The notes: generated by a model from the sequence alone, not told the origin. A stretch of 64,000 nucleotides of DNA from Mesorhizobium sp. B1-1-8 (GCF_006442795.2 NZ_CP083956.1:3015501-3079500), one strand, 5' to 3'. Shown: positions 35,305 through 45,106, numbered from the stretch's first letter. Made by a program: numbers and translations.

Positions 35305-36381
35305 ATGCCGAGTTTATTCGATCCGATCAGGGTTGGTGCGATCGAGGCGCCCAACCGCATTTTCATGGCGCCGATGACACGGGCTCGTGGCACCCGCGAC
35401 CACGTCCCCACGAAGATAATGGCTGACTACTACGCTGCCCGGGCTAGCGCGGGCCTGATAATTTCGGAGGCGATCGGCATTACACAACAAGGCCTTGGCT
35501 GGCCATATGCCACGGGTTTGTGGTCGCGTGAGCAGATTGCAGGCTGGCGCGGGGTGACCGACGCCGTTCACGGTAAAGGCGGACGGATTTTGGCGCAGCT
35601 CTGGCATATGGGCCGCGTGGTGCATTCAAGTTTCCTCGCCGGTGATCGTGCTGTGTCCGCTTCGGGCACCACGGCCCCAGGCCACGCCCATACCTACGAC
35701 GGAAGACAATCCTACGAGCAGGCGCGTCATCTCCACGCCGACGAGATTCCGGGCATCCTCCAGGATTTCGAACGCGGCGGGCGCCATGCGATGGAGGCCG
35801 GCTTCGACGGTGTGCAGATCCATGCCGCGAATGGTTACCTCATCGACGAATTCCTTCGAGACAGTTCCAACTTTCGCGACGACGACTACGGCGGATCCAT
35901 TCCGAACCGGCTACGGCTGCTCCGGGAGGTTACTCAAGTCGTGTCCGACGCCATCGGCGCGGATCGCACAGGCGTTCGCCTCTCTCCCAACGGCGAAACT
36001 CAGGGCGTCACTGACAGCGACCCCAAGCCCGTGTTTTTCGCGGCCGCGCAGACGCTGTCCGAGATAGGGATCGCCCATTTGGAGCTTCGGGAGCCCACGC
36101 TCGACGGCACGTTCGGGAAGGGTGACATCCCACCGCTCGCGCCCTTTCTTCGGGGTGCGTTCAAAGGAACCTTGATCCTGAACTCCGATTTCGACGCCGC
36201 ACGCGCACAAGCGGATTTGGATGGCGGTATCGGCGACGCGGTGGCGTTCGGTCGGGCGTTCATCTCGAATCCGGATCTGCCACGTCGGATCGCGGAAGGC
36301 TTGCCAATCGTGCCGGCCGAGACGGCCACTTGGTTTAGCCAGGGTGCCGAAGGATATCTCGACTACCCCGCAGCGAACTGA
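35305..36381 (+). CDS. Old Yellow Enzyme family alkene reductase
   Basis: A 358-residue FMN-dependent ene-reductase of the NemA/XenB group, which reduces activated double bonds and nitro compounds with NAD(P)H. The FMN region APMTRARGT (about residues 22-30) and the active-site segment IHAANGYLIDEFLRDSSNFR (near residue 173) are clear; the usual HGAN or HxxN ligand pair appears as HAAN. The C-terminus has the phosphate-binding VAFGRAFISNPDLPRR. Related enzymes detoxify electrophiles. It likely forms an operon with the preceding SDR and the hydrolase behind it. Confidence 0.92.
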   Translation: MPSLFDPIRVGAIEAPNRIFMAPMTRARGTRDHVPTKIMADYYAARASAGLIISEAIGITQQGLGWPYATGLWSREQIAGWRGVTDAVHGKGGRILAQLWHMGRVVHSSFLAGDRAVSASGTTAPGHAHTYDGRQSYEQARHLHADEIPGILQDFERGGRHAMEAGFDGVQIHAANGYLIDEFLRDSSNFRDDDYGGSIPNRLRLLREVTQVVSDAIGADRTGVRLSPNGETQGVTDSDPKPVFFAAAQTLSEIGIAHLELREPTLDGTFGKGDIPPLAPFLRGAFKGTLILNSDFDAARAQADLDGGIGDAVAFGRAFISNPDLPRRIAEGLPIVPAETATWFSQGAEGYLDYPAAN

Positions 36382-36486
36382 CTTCACGGCGGAAAGGCCC
36401 GCTTTGCTTCTTGTGCTTGGCCAACTCTGGCTCGAGCTTGAGTGGCGACCCGGGCGAACTTTATTCTTAACATAGGGGATTACACG

Positions 36487-37314
36487 ATGAGCTATGTCAC
36501 TACCGCCGACGGGACGCGGATCTTTTACAAGGACTGGGGAGATCGTTCCGCGCGCCCTATCGTGTTCTCCCACGGTTGGCCGCTCACTTCGGATGCGTGG
36601 GACGGCCAGATGCTGTTCATGCTGCAGAACGGCTTCCGTGTGATCGCGCACGACCGCCGCGGTCATGGCCGGTCCGATCAGCCGGGCGTCGGAAACGACA
36701 TGGACACTTACGCCGACGACCTCGGCTCAGTATTGGAGGCTCTCGACCTTGAGAACGCGATGATGGTCGGCCATTCCACCGGTGGCGGCGAGGTAGCTCG
36801 CTACATCGGCAGGCACGGCACTGCACGCGTCACCAAGGTCGTCCTCGTCAGCGCGGTTCCCCCCATCATGGCCTCGACGGATCAATGGCCGGGCGGCCTC
36901 GATATTTCGGTTTTTGATGGACTCCGGAAGGGTGTTTTCGACAACAGGTCGAAATTCTATCTCGATCTCGCGGTGCCGTTCTTTGGGATGAACCGTGACG
37001 GCGTAGCGTTGGACGAGGGCCTGCGCTTGACGTTCTGGAACCAGGGGATGATGGGCTCGATTGTCGGTCAACATGCCTGCATTCGTGAGTTCTCGGAAGT
37101 CGATTACACGGCAGACCTGAGGAGGATTGACGTCCCGACTCTCGTCATCCACGGCGACGACGACCAGATCGTACCGATCGGCCACTCCGGGGAATTGACG
37201 GCGAAGGTCGTTCCGAACGGCGAACTCAAGGTTTACGCTGGCGCGCCCCACGGGCTGGCTGCCACTCACCAGGACAAGCTCAACGCCGACCTCCTGGCCT
37301 TTGCACGACGCTGA
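36487..37314 (+). CDS. Alpha/beta hydrolase (non-heme chloroperoxidase-like)
   Basis: A 275-residue serine hydrolase. The nucleophile elbow GHSTGGGE lies at about residues 96-103, with the oxyanion segment [13 protein letters not shown] before it. The acid Asp is in HGDDDQIVP and the His in [10 protein letters not shown] near the end. The family includes cofactor-free haloperoxidases and esterases. Start 36487 ([14 protein letters not shown]) fits the family; an ATG at 36442 adds an unsupported 15 residues. It lies 105 bases after the reductase gene. Confidence 0.9.
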   Translation: MSYVTTADGTRIFYKDWGDRSARPIVFSHGWPLTSDAWDGQMLFMLQNGFRVIAHDRRGHGRSDQPGVGNDMDTYADDLGSVLEALDLENAMMVGHSTGGGEVARYIGRHGTARVTKVVLVSAVPPIMASTDQWPGGLDISVFDGLRKGVFDNRSKFYLDLAVPFFGMNRDGVALDEGLRLTFWNQGMMGSIVGQHACIREFSEVDYTADLRRIDVPTLVIHGDDDQIVPIGHSGELTAKVVPNGELKVYAGAPHGLAATHQDKLNADLLAFARR

Positions 37315-37334
37315 TTGCTTTCCTGCGCGGTTCG

Positions 37335-37577
37335 ATGCGCCTGGATGTTTGCAATCACTGGATTGAAGGACTGGGAAAGCTTGCGTCCTACAGTCGCCAG
37401 AACACGGACAAGATCACTTTCGGATTTGCGGTCGTGAAAGCCGAAGAAGTCGCTAATGCGAAAGGCAAGAAAGCCAAGGCGAAATCGAGTGCTGCTGCGT
37501 CTGCCCACGTGAAATATCTGACAACGAAGAACATTGGGTTCGATATCCAGGCTATCAGGAGCCAGTTGAACCGGTAG
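37335..37577 (+). CDS. Small hypothetical protein, uncertain
   Basis: A possible 80-residue basic protein. The middle is Lys/Ala-rich (AKGKKAKAKSSAAASA). No family was recognised and no clear ribosome-binding site was seen. It may be real or a chance frame. The following about 700 bases (37578-38272) hold no frame that looks coding; they contain only short unsupported reading frames. Confidence 0.3.
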   Translation: MRLDVCNHWIEGLGKLASYSRQNTDKITFGFAVVKAEEVANAKGKKAKAKSSAAASAHVKYLTTKNIGFDIQAIRSQLNR

Positions 37578-38272
37578 ACCAGAATGATCGGCAGCGCTTC
37601 ACTACGCGGCAGAGCCAGACATGGGCAGCAGGTAACGCGCAAACTCGGGCCGGATGGCGGCTCTCGGCTAAGATCGACCCTTAAGCAAACAGTCAGCCTC
37701 CGGCCTCATTTCAGTCGTTCCGATCGCGGCCCAGTGGGGCCGTTTCTGAGCAATTCAGCTAGCGGCGATTGCCGATATCTCTGGCGCTCAGCAGGTTCGT
37801 CAAAGGGTGCAGTGACGCGGAATCGACGCTACGTTGTGGGGCACGGAAGGGCGCATGTCTTGTGCCAACGCCCTCGCAGGTCGCTGGCTATATTTGCGAT
37901 CTATCAACCGTCGCACGACGGTTGGGCAAACTCGCAAATCTATGATTTCAGGGGAAATTGGATCGAAGCGTGACCAACCGTGATCCGTAACGGTCGGTAG
38001 GGTGCCGAGCGGGTTCGTTGTGAATCAAAATACTATGATCAGATTCGTCATATCCATCAAATGCTTGCATGCTCATGCTGAAGAGGTGGGGCCGTTAACT
38101 GGGGCGTGTGTCGAGCGACCACTGATGATGTTCCACGCTGGGCATGATCGCATTCGCTCAGTACTCTGACGTCCCGATCAACCACGGATTCCGAACGCTT
38201 ATCTGTCGAGCCAGCGAACTCGGAACGACTGAACTGCCTCTCTGCTACTCTGGCGGTGCCGCTTTTCCCGCG

Positions 38273-38476
38273 TCAGTTCGCGTGTGGGTCTGCAGACGAA
38301 AGGCCCGATTTGTACCAGCGATCCAACTCGCCGCTCGGATAGAGGATTGCTTTGCCGATCTTGAGGAACGATGGCCCGATCCTCATGCAACGCCAGTTGC
38401 GAAGAGTCCCTTCGCTTACCTGTCCGCGATAGCGAGCGATGACTTCTTCAGGGGTGAGGTAGTTCGGGTCAGGCAT
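38273..38476 (-). CDS. Excisionase/AlpA-like helix-turn-helix protein, second copy
   Basis: A 67-residue protein. The core YLTPEEVIARYRGQVSEGTL then RNWRCMRIGPSFLKIGKAIL is about two thirds identical to the HTH protein at 26065-26340. The end YPSGELDRWYKSG is also similar. A TTG at 38503 is an alternative start. The pair brackets the catabolic/redox stretch 26.6-38.2 kb. The interval 38504-38934 to its right shows no convincing gene. Confidence 0.72.
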   Translation of the reverse strand: MPDPNYLTPEEVIARYRGQVSEGTLRNWRCMRIGPSFLKIGKAILYPSGELDRWYKSGLSSADPHAN

Positions 38477-38934
38477 GGGGGTTATGTTAGCAGAGTTGTG
38501 CAACGGCTTGTTGCACCCGCGACCCCGTCGGATCGAGACGTGAGGAGAATGCCGGCGCCGTCACCACGGACTTCTCATCGTGACCCGAAGCTGAGGGCAC
38601 AGGCGATGATGAGCGCTTTGCGCCTCCTTCCTGCCGTTTCGGGTGATGCAGCTGTTTCCCAGAAGCCGCCATCGCTGGCGCGTGTATCAGATGCAGGACC
38701 TATGCTGCACTATTTTTTTGAACGGTCGTGTGCGAGGCTTGGGCTGTGTGCTGGAAATGCTGAAGATGCGTTGCCAGCCATCGCGGTTGAGGCGCTCAAG
38801 CCGCCGCCAAGGCAAAGCGGGGCAAGGCGCGCGCAGCTGTCCAATACCTGCCAGCGCATCTGCGATGCGGATTGAATCGACAAGAATTGTTCCGTCAGGA
38901 GAATTCGAAGGTATTTGAGGAGATCGCTATCCCT

Positions 38935-39960
38935 ATGAGCCCTCAAGGCTTGCCCAGCGTTCTCGCATTTGAACGCTACGACCCGACTGACGCCTCGCTG
39001 AACTGGCTGCGCGAGCGTGGGGTCAACGTCATTTTCGGCAACGCACTCTGGGAAATGCCGTTCAAACGCTTCACCGAGGATGAGCTGATTGCCAAGGCAC
39101 AGGGCTGTGTCGCCTTGATGGGGGCAAGCGGCACCCGCATCACCCGGAGCGTCTTACAGGGGCTTCCGGATCTGCGCTATATCTCGAAATATGGCATTGG
39201 CGTTGACAGCATCGATATCGACGCCGCAACAGAGCACGGCATTCTGGTTTCCAGCACGCCTAACGACTTTCAAATCTTTACGGTCAGCGAGCACGCGGTC
39301 GCCCTGATGCTGGCTGTTGCCAAGCAACTCGGCACGTGGACGCCCGAATTCATGCGACGTGGCGGGTGGCGCGGCCTGACACATGGAGCTACGCTGCGCG
39401 GCGCCACCGTCGGCATCCTCGGCCTCGGCCGCATCGGCCGTGGCGTGGCGCAACGGCTATCAGGCTGGGAGGCTCGCATCCTAGCCTATGATCCCTTCCT
39501 TAAGGAAGCGCCTCTAGGGATCGAACTCGTAGACTTCCTCACTTTGGTGGAGCAATCCGACTTCTTGACGCTGCACGCAACGCCGAGTCCGGACAACCAT
39601 CACATCCTAAACGCCGCCGCGTTTGCGAAGATGAAACCCTCAGCCATTGTCGTTAACACCGGGCGCGGATCGCTGATCGACTACACGGCCCTGCGAGCAG
39701 CGCTGGCCAACGGCCAAATCGCGGGTGCAGCACTCGATGTGTTCGACCAGGAGCCGCCAAAGACCGACGACCCGCTGTTTTCGTGGCCCAACGTCTTGTG
39801 CACGCCGCATGTCGCCGCCTGGACGACTGAAGGAACTCAAGCCATCGGCTGGCATGCGGCCAAGAACCTGTGGGCGATGATGAGCGGCGAAGGGCAAGCC
39901 GATATCGTCAACCCGCAAGCCAAGCAGCGCAGGAGTGCGGCCTTGCTCGGCGACGCGTGA
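38935..39960 (+). CDS. D-2-hydroxyacid dehydrogenase (phosphoglycerate dehydrogenase-like)
   Basis: A 341-residue NAD-dependent dehydrogenase. The Rossmann motif GILGLGRIGRGVAQRL lies in the middle. Catalytic residues are an Arg in VNTGRGSLIDY, a Glu in DVFDQEPPK and the His in CTPHVAAWT. The substrate-binding half has YISKYGIGVDSIDIDAA. The start ATG at 38935 is chosen; an in-frame TTG at 38872 would add 21 residues. It stands alone with gaps of more than 250 bases on both sides. Likely substrates are glyoxylate, hydroxypyruvate or similar acids. Confidence 0.9.
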   Translation: MSPQGLPSVLAFERYDPTDASLNWLRERGVNVIFGNALWEMPFKRFTEDELIAKAQGCVALMGASGTRITRSVLQGLPDLRYISKYGIGVDSIDIDAATEHGILVSSTPNDFQIFTVSEHAVALMLAVAKQLGTWTPEFMRRGGWRGLTHGATLRGATVGILGLGRIGRGVAQRLSGWEARILAYDPFLKEAPLGIELVDFLTLVEQSDFLTLHATPSPDNHHILNAAAFAKMKPSAIVVNTGRGSLIDYTALRAALANGQIAGAALDVFDQEPPKTDDPLFSWPNVLCTPHVAAWTTEGTQAIGWHAAKNLWAMMSGEGQADIVNPQAKQRRSAALLGDA

Positions 39961-40230
39961 TTTCAGGAAGCTGCGTCAATGCCCACCCTTCTGCATCGAT
40001 CGTGGGACCCGCAAGTCGACACGTGATTGCGTGGCTTGCTCCCATGTTTCTGCATTGGGTGATGTCTCGACGATCCCACCCTAACCTGAAGGTCAGCTCT
40101 CGAGGATTCGCAGCCCGAAACCCGCCGGTCTTCTCTCGGCCCCATTCCGGCCGCTTGAAGCAACGGCTTAGCGCGCCTTTAAAGCTAAGTGCTTGTTTCC
40201 ATGGATCGGAACGGTGGATTATACTATTGC

Positions 40231-41325
40231 ATGGCGGAGAACAAGAATCAGCATTTCGTTCCCAGAGTGCACCTAGCGCCTTTTAGCGTCTGCGCAGAAG
40301 GCAAAGCCATCCATCTGTTGAATCTTGATCGGAAGAAGGTAATTTTCGACGCGCCGGTGAAAAATCAGTGTTCCAGGGATTACTTCTATGGGCAGGATTG
40401 GAAGCTCGAAGAGGCCATTCAGGCCGTCGAGGGACACTACGGCCAATGTGTTGCTTCCCTCCACAAACCAGGCGCGGTTATCGACGCGTCGCGTGCCACG
40501 GTCTTGAGGCGTTTCGCCTATCTGCAGCATGTCCGCACAGAAGCTGCTGCGCATCGATCCGCAGAGTTCGTGTTCGCCGCAACGAACTTTAGTGGTGTCA
40601 GCTTCGAACAACCGACATTCAAGGAGGCCGTGAATACCGCCGTCATTGCGGCGATGCGCCACTACGCACACACGATGACCGTCGTGGACGATCTTAAGGT
40701 GCGAGTTGTTCGAAACCTCACGTCAGTGCCTTTCCTCACATCCGACGATCCTGCCGTTCTCGCCAACCGGTGGCATCAGCAGCGTGTGCAAGACAGATCC
40801 TTCGGCGTCTCCAGTGCTGGAGCCTTGCTGTTCCTGCCGCTTACGCCAACACTCCTTGCCGTTTTCCTGGATGGTGATGTCTATCAAGCTGAGCATGTCG
40901 GCGGCTGGATCAGTGTGTCAAACCCAGCGGACATTCTTGCCTGTAACCATCAGCAGATATTGAACTGTGCGGCAAATCTGTATTTTGGTGATCGGAGTTC
41001 GGGAATCGATGTGCAAACGATGGCGGCCTCTGTCGCGCAGCTGAGGCTGCCCAGCCGGTTCGATGTTGTGGTGGCTGTAGCTGACGGCGGGACCGCAACC
41101 CACTCTCGCTACGCAGTCGTGGAACCGAAAAACGTCGTCGAGCACGACGATGTGCTTGTTCATGTCAAAGCGGTCAGGCCAATCCCGCCGCGATGGCCCT
41201 CGTTCGTCAAGTTTCGCAACAAGCCTTTCGTCTTCACCAATGATACCGGCGCAGGCTTTCGACGTCGGACTACAGCGATATCGCGCCTCCAGAACAGTCC
41301 GTGTTGGCGCAAGGTGCGTGGCTAA
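40231..41325 (+). CDS. DUF4238 family protein
   Basis: A 364-residue protein. The start KNQHFVPRVHLAPFSV matches the hallmark of DUF4238, a family of unknown function that is scattered in variable genome regions. Further features are the segment TSDDPAVLANRW and FLPLTPTLLAVFLDGD, also typical. Start 40231 is preferred over an in-frame codon at 40189. It converges with an HNH endonuclease gene 33 bases away. No enzyme activity can be assigned. Confidence 0.85.
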   Translation: MAENKNQHFVPRVHLAPFSVCAEGKAIHLLNLDRKKVIFDAPVKNQCSRDYFYGQDWKLEEAIQAVEGHYGQCVASLHKPGAVIDASRATVLRRFAYLQHVRTEAAAHRSAEFVFAATNFSGVSFEQPTFKEAVNTAVIAAMRHYAHTMTVVDDLKVRVVRNLTSVPFLTSDDPAVLANRWHQQRVQDRSFGVSSAGALLFLPLTPTLLAVFLDGDVYQAEHVGGWISVSNPADILACNHQQILNCAANLYFGDRSSGIDVQTMAASVAQLRLPSRFDVVVAVADGGTATHSRYAVVEPKNVVEHDDVLVHVKAVRPIPPRWPSFVKFRNKPFVFTNDTGAGFRRRTTAISRLQNSPCWRKVRG

Positions 41326-41358
41326 GGACCAATGCGGCGTCGGCACCTCGGTGATATG

Positions 41359-42285
41359 TCAGGCGTCCGATTGCTCTGTTTCTTCGAAGACCACGAACAG
41401 CGTGTCCTCTTCTTCGTTCAGCGCAACATCGCGTCGGTAAGAGAGGGATTCATTGGGGGCTTGGTAAACAGTCTTTGCCGTTAACCTTGGAAGGCTATCG
41501 AAGATCATTTGCGCGGGCTCCAGTTCACCAAAGAAGCCGATCAAGCGGCGATTGTGGTTCCATTCCAAGGCCCAAGCCCACGTCTCTGCGGACGGATGCT
41601 TCCTTGTGATGAGTTTGAAGAAACCGTCGGCGGAGATCGCGAGAAAGCGACAGTCCCAGAGCTCGACCGTGCGCATGAAGCCTTTCATTAGCGCATTGCC
41701 CCAATCGCTGCGGATGGCCGTCATAACGGGATGATAGCCATGAAGCCAGTACCCGCCACGACGGATGTCATGGTTATAGGTCTGCATGTAGAAAAACGCC
41801 ATCAACTGCAAGCGCGCCAGTTCAAAGGCACGCTGGTCGTCGATCTGGGGCGGAGAAGAAAATTGGAACGATATGTTGATGCCTGGCCCGAGGCTGCCGC
41901 GGATATTTATGCCTTCGCTACTATCCTTCACCGGCTTTCGGGTACGACGACTGCGGGCATCGTTCGCCTTCCGGCGCGCCTCCTCCATCGCGCCCGTGTC
42001 ATCATGGCCGTAGCGCCCCCAGGCGTCGGGCTGAAGAGTAATCGCAGAAATGTCGTCCTCAAGGTCGGCCTTGCGTGAGTTGCAGCGTTGGCAGGCATTC
42101 AGGATTAGATTCCATTGTCCATGCAATTTACCCTTGGGCACGAAGCGGCGTCCGATCACGTGCTCGCGAGAAATGTTGCCTGCCAAAAGGGTGGTGCCGC
42201 AATAGACGCAGGCGCGATTGTTGAGCGCTGTCGGTCGCTCCGGCACCATTTCAATTTGGCGGGAATGGGCGGCGGATGATTCCAT
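41359..42285 (-). CDS. HNH endonuclease-like protein
   Basis: A 308-residue protein with an HNH-type zinc site near the N-terminus: CVYCGTTLLAGNISREHVIG then ILNACQRCNSRKADLEDD. The two CxxC pairs and the REHVIGR His fit an HNH fold. The rest is a larger unknown domain. GTG at 42300 is an alternative start. It converges on the DUF4238 gene. Role could be in defence or in mobile-element biology; nothing in sequence decides. Confidence 0.8.
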   Translation of the reverse strand: MESSAAHSRQIEMVPERPTALNNRACVYCGTTLLAGNISREHVIGRRFVPKGKLHGQWNLILNACQRCNSRKADLEDDISAITLQPDAWGRYGHDDTGAMEEARRKANDARSRRTRKPVKDSSEGINIRGSLGPGINISFQFSSPPQIDDQRAFELARLQLMAFFYMQTYNHDIRRGGYWLHGYHPVMTAIRSDWGNALMKGFMRTVELWDCRFLAISADGFFKLITRKHPSAETWAWALEWNHNRRLIGFFGELEPAQMIFDSLPRLTAKTVYQAPNESLSYRRDVALNEEEDTLFVVFEETEQSDA

Positions 42286-42340
42286 GTGCAGACGGTACAC
42301 GATCCCTTGCCTGCCGAACAGATCGGGAACACAATAGTCT

Positions 42341-42697
42341 GTGTCTGATATCGAACCAGAGTCGCTAGTCGCTCCTCGCCAGCATAGCCGCGATCACCTG
42401 CGTTACGGAAGCGACCTGAGCGATGCGGAGTGGGAGATCCTGACCCCTTACATGCCGCCGCGGGCCGGGACAGGTCGGCCGCGCCGATGGTCGATGCGCG
42501 AGATCGTGATCGCCATCTTCTATGTACTGCGGGCCGGCTGCGCCTGGTGCCTGCTTCCCAAGTGCTTCCCTCCGGCGACCACGGTTTACGGGTGGTTCCT
42601 GCGGTTTCGCCGCGAGGGACTGCCATCAACCATCATCTGGTCATGCAGGACCGCGAGCGGGTCGGGCGCGAGGCCTGCCCTTCGGCGGCAACAGGTG
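42341..42697 (+). pseudogene. IS5-family transposase remnant (frameshifted, truncated)
   Basis: The frame from 42341 reads RYGSDLSDAEWEILTPYMPP and continues through MREIVIAIFYVLRAGCAW to TTVYGWFLRFRREGL, the N-terminal DUF4096 part of IS5-group transposases. Homology then jumps to another frame near 42622 (INHHLVMQDRERVGREACPS) and stops at about 42695. The DDE catalytic part is missing. No terminal inverted repeats were identified. Confidence 0.85.
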
Positions 42698-42789
42698 AGG
42701 CGTTATTCGCATTACATTCATTTTTGCTAAAATTCTCGGAACCGATGGCGCCCGCCCGGTTTGAATCCCTGTTCAGGGAGTCCGAGTAC

Positions 42790-44559
42790 ATGCGTAAACA
42801 GACGGGCCAACTCACCTTTATCGAGTTTCAATCGCCGACGCTGGTCCAGAAGGCTCCCGATGACGATGAGTGGCTGCATGAGATCAAATATGATGGCTAC
42901 CGGACGGAGCTTGTCATCGAAGGTGGCGCCGCACGTGCCTTCACTCGTCGCGGCTACGACTGGTCGCACCGTTACAAGCGTATTGTCCAGACCGCGGCCA
43001 ACCTGCCGGTCAAATCCGCCATCATTGATGGCGAAGCTGTCGTTCTCGGCAGTACCGGCCTGCCGGATTTTCAAGCCCTTGAGCGGGAGTTGGGGAATCC
43101 GAACTCGCCGAAGCTGATGTTCTTTGCATTTGACCTTCTGCACCTCAACGGCCGCGATCTTCGACCACAGCCGCTGGTTCAGCGCAAAGCCGCCCTGCGA
43201 GACCTGCTTGAGAAAGCGGCGCCGACGCTGACCTATGCCGAGCATCTGGAGCTGGGTGGTAAAGAGGTGTTCGACCACGCCTGCCGCATGGGCCTGGAGG
43301 GCATTGTCTCCAAGCGAGCAGATTCTCCTTACCGGTCCGGTGTCCAGGCGAGCTGGCTCAAGATGAAATGTATCAAGAGCGACACGTTTCCGATTGTGGC
43401 ATTCGTCGAGAAAATCGGTGCCCGACCGCGCCGCATTGCTTCTTTGTACGTCGGCAGGCGAGAAGGCGACCGGCTGCTTTATGCCGGGAAGGCCCAAAGC
43501 GGCTATACGCTGGAAGCAGCGCGGAGCGTTCGCGAGCGCCTTGACCCCCTCATCACCGACAAATCCCCCCTGTCTGAACCAATCGACAAGCCCAAGGCGA
43601 CATGGGTCAAACCAGTGGTCCTTGCCGAGGTGCAGTTCAGCGGCGTGACGGATCGTGGAATCTTGCGCGAGGCGGTGTTCAAGGGAGTGCGCGAGGACCT
43701 TCAGCCCATTCCCGCCAAGCCGCCGTCGCCCTCCAAGCGCAGGTCGGACCGCCAACATGGCGTCCCTCGCGAGAACATACTGCAGCTGCTCCCCGAAGCT
43801 GTCGCGCCTTCTAAGGAAGAGCTCGCGCGGTACTGGGAGCGGGTGGCCGATCAGGCTCTGATCCATCTAGGCCGACGACCATTGAAGCTCGTCCGCCATG
43901 CTTTCGGCGCCACCTTCTACCACAAGGGACCGCTGCCTCGGATACCGCGGTCCGTGCACCAGCTTCGGGTTCAAAAACGCGAAGGCGGTGAAGGTGTCCG
44001 GGTCTGGGTGGATGATTTCGACGGCCTGCTCGGCTTGATCGAAATGGATGCTGTCGAGCTTCATCCGTGGAACGCTACGATTGACGATGTCGAACATGCC
44101 GACCGGCTTGTCCTGGACCTCGACCCCGGCGACGGCGTCTCATGGGATGCGGTGATCGAAGCAGCGCTGTCGCTACGCGGCATTTTGGAAGCAGCTGGCT
44201 TGGAGAGCTGGCCGAAGGTCACCGGCGGAAAAGGGCTTCACTTAATGGCACCGCTCGCCGCGAAGATGACCCATGACAGGGCCCGCCAACTGGCCAAATC
44301 GCTCGCCCAGTGTCTCGTTGACGCCGATCCTGACCGGTACCTGCTGTCAGCCGACCCGGCGGCTCGGAGAGGCCGCATCTTCCTTGACTACCTTCGCAAC
44401 GGTCGGGGCAATACGGCCGTCGGCGCGTTTTCTCCACGAGCTCGCCCCGGCTTCCCAATCGCTCATCCAGTTACATGGAAACAAGTTGAAGAAGGCATCC
44501 GGCCAGATACCTTCTCCATCGTCCATCCATTCCGGGCGGCAACCGGCAAGGCAGCCTGA
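42790..44559 (+). CDS. ligD: DNA ligase D, ligase plus polymerase domains (LigD, no PE domain)
   Basis: A 589-residue ATP-dependent ligase with a fused primase-polymerase domain, the end-joining enzyme of bacterial NHEJ with Ku. The adenylation motif EIKYDGYR has its Lys near residue 33, with DGEAVVL and GLEGIVSKR behind it. The OB-fold region has VKPVVLAEVQFSGVTDRG. The polymerase domain starts around residue 320 and has DLDPGDG and GGKGLHLMAPL. The 3'-phosphoesterase domain found in many LigD proteins is absent. The frame is open upstream into the IS remnant; an ATG at 42745 is possible, but a purine-rich cagggag favours 42790. No ku gene lies in the window. Confidence 0.9.
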   Translation: MRKQTGQLTFIEFQSPTLVQKAPDDDEWLHEIKYDGYRTELVIEGGAARAFTRRGYDWSHRYKRIVQTAANLPVKSAIIDGEAVVLGSTGLPDFQALERELGNPNSPKLMFFAFDLLHLNGRDLRPQPLVQRKAALRDLLEKAAPTLTYAEHLELGGKEVFDHACRMGLEGIVSKRADSPYRSGVQASWLKMKCIKSDTFPIVAFVEKIGARPRRIASLYVGRREGDRLLYAGKAQSGYTLEAARSVRERLDPLITDKSPLSEPIDKPKATWVKPVVLAEVQFSGVTDRGILREAVFKGVREDLQPIPAKPPSPSKRRSDRQHGVPRENILQLLPEAVAPSKEELARYWERVADQALIHLGRRPLKLVRHAFGATFYHKGPLPRIPRSVHQLRVQKREGGEGVRVWVDDFDGLLGLIEMDAVELHPWNATIDDVEHADRLVLDLDPGDGVSWDAVIEAALSLRGILEAAGLESWPKVTGGKGLHLMAPLAAKMTHDRARQLAKSLAQCLVDADPDRYLLSADPAARRGRIFLDYLRNGRGNTAVGAFSPRARPGFPIAHPVTWKQVEEGIRPDTFSIVHPFRAATGKAA

Positions 44560-44650
44560 CCGAGTGAGGTTGTGCCTCTCCCCCGCCTTTTCCAAGATAA
44601 TTGCACCTGTCACCGTTTCCTAATAGGACACAGCGAAACAGGAACTGGAA

Positions 44651-45106
44651 ATGGACGAGGCAAGCAAGCAGATGAATTCCGAGCTGTTGGAACTCACGGC
44701 AGATATTGTGGCGGCTTACGTGCAAAAGAACGCCGTGCCTGCGACCAGCCTCCCGGATTTGATCGCCAGCGTTAGTACTGCTCTGTCAGGCTTAATCGAG
44801 CCGGTCGCCCCACCGCCGCCAACCCTCACACCAGCAGTGAACCCCAAGAAGTCGGTATTTCCTGACTACATCGTGAGCCTTGAGGACGGGCGCAAGTTTA
44901 AGTCAATGAAGCGCCACCTTGGGTTGCTCGGCATGACACCTGACGAGTATCGGATGAAGTGGGGTCTCGCAAAAGACTATCCTATGGTGGCGCCGAGCTA
45001 TGCGGCCCAGCGGTCGGCCCTTGCGAAATCTATTGGCCTTGGTCGCAAGGCGGCAGCTAAAACCCCGCCCAAGAAGGCACCCGCGAAACGGAAAATTAAA
45101 ACCTGA
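44651..45106 (+). CDS. MucR/Ros family transcriptional regulator lacking zinc-finger cysteines
   Basis: A 151-residue regulator. The N-terminal part ELTADIVAAYVQKNAVP is the usual MucR start. The DNA-binding part reads VSLEDGRKFKSMKRHLGLLG followed by MTPDEYRMKW. Canonical members have Cys residues before SLEDGKKFK; here that position has Val and no Cys is present. Zinc-free MucR homologues are known in Mesorhizobium. A Lys/Ala-rich basic tail (KAPAKRKIKT) ends the protein. It is placed just after ligD. Confidence 0.85.
   Translation: MDEASKQMNSELLELTADIVAAYVQKNAVPATSLPDLIASVSTALSGLIEPVAPPPPTLTPAVNPKKSVFPDYIVSLEDGRKFKSMKRHLGLLGMTPDEYRMKWGLAKDYPMVAPSYAAQRSALAKSIGLGRKAAAKTPPKKAPAKRKIKT

Noticed and set aside
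38144..38875. A 243-codon plus-strand frame
   Set aside because: It runs antisense to the excisionase-like HTH gene and shows no motif; composition is not protein-like over its second half.
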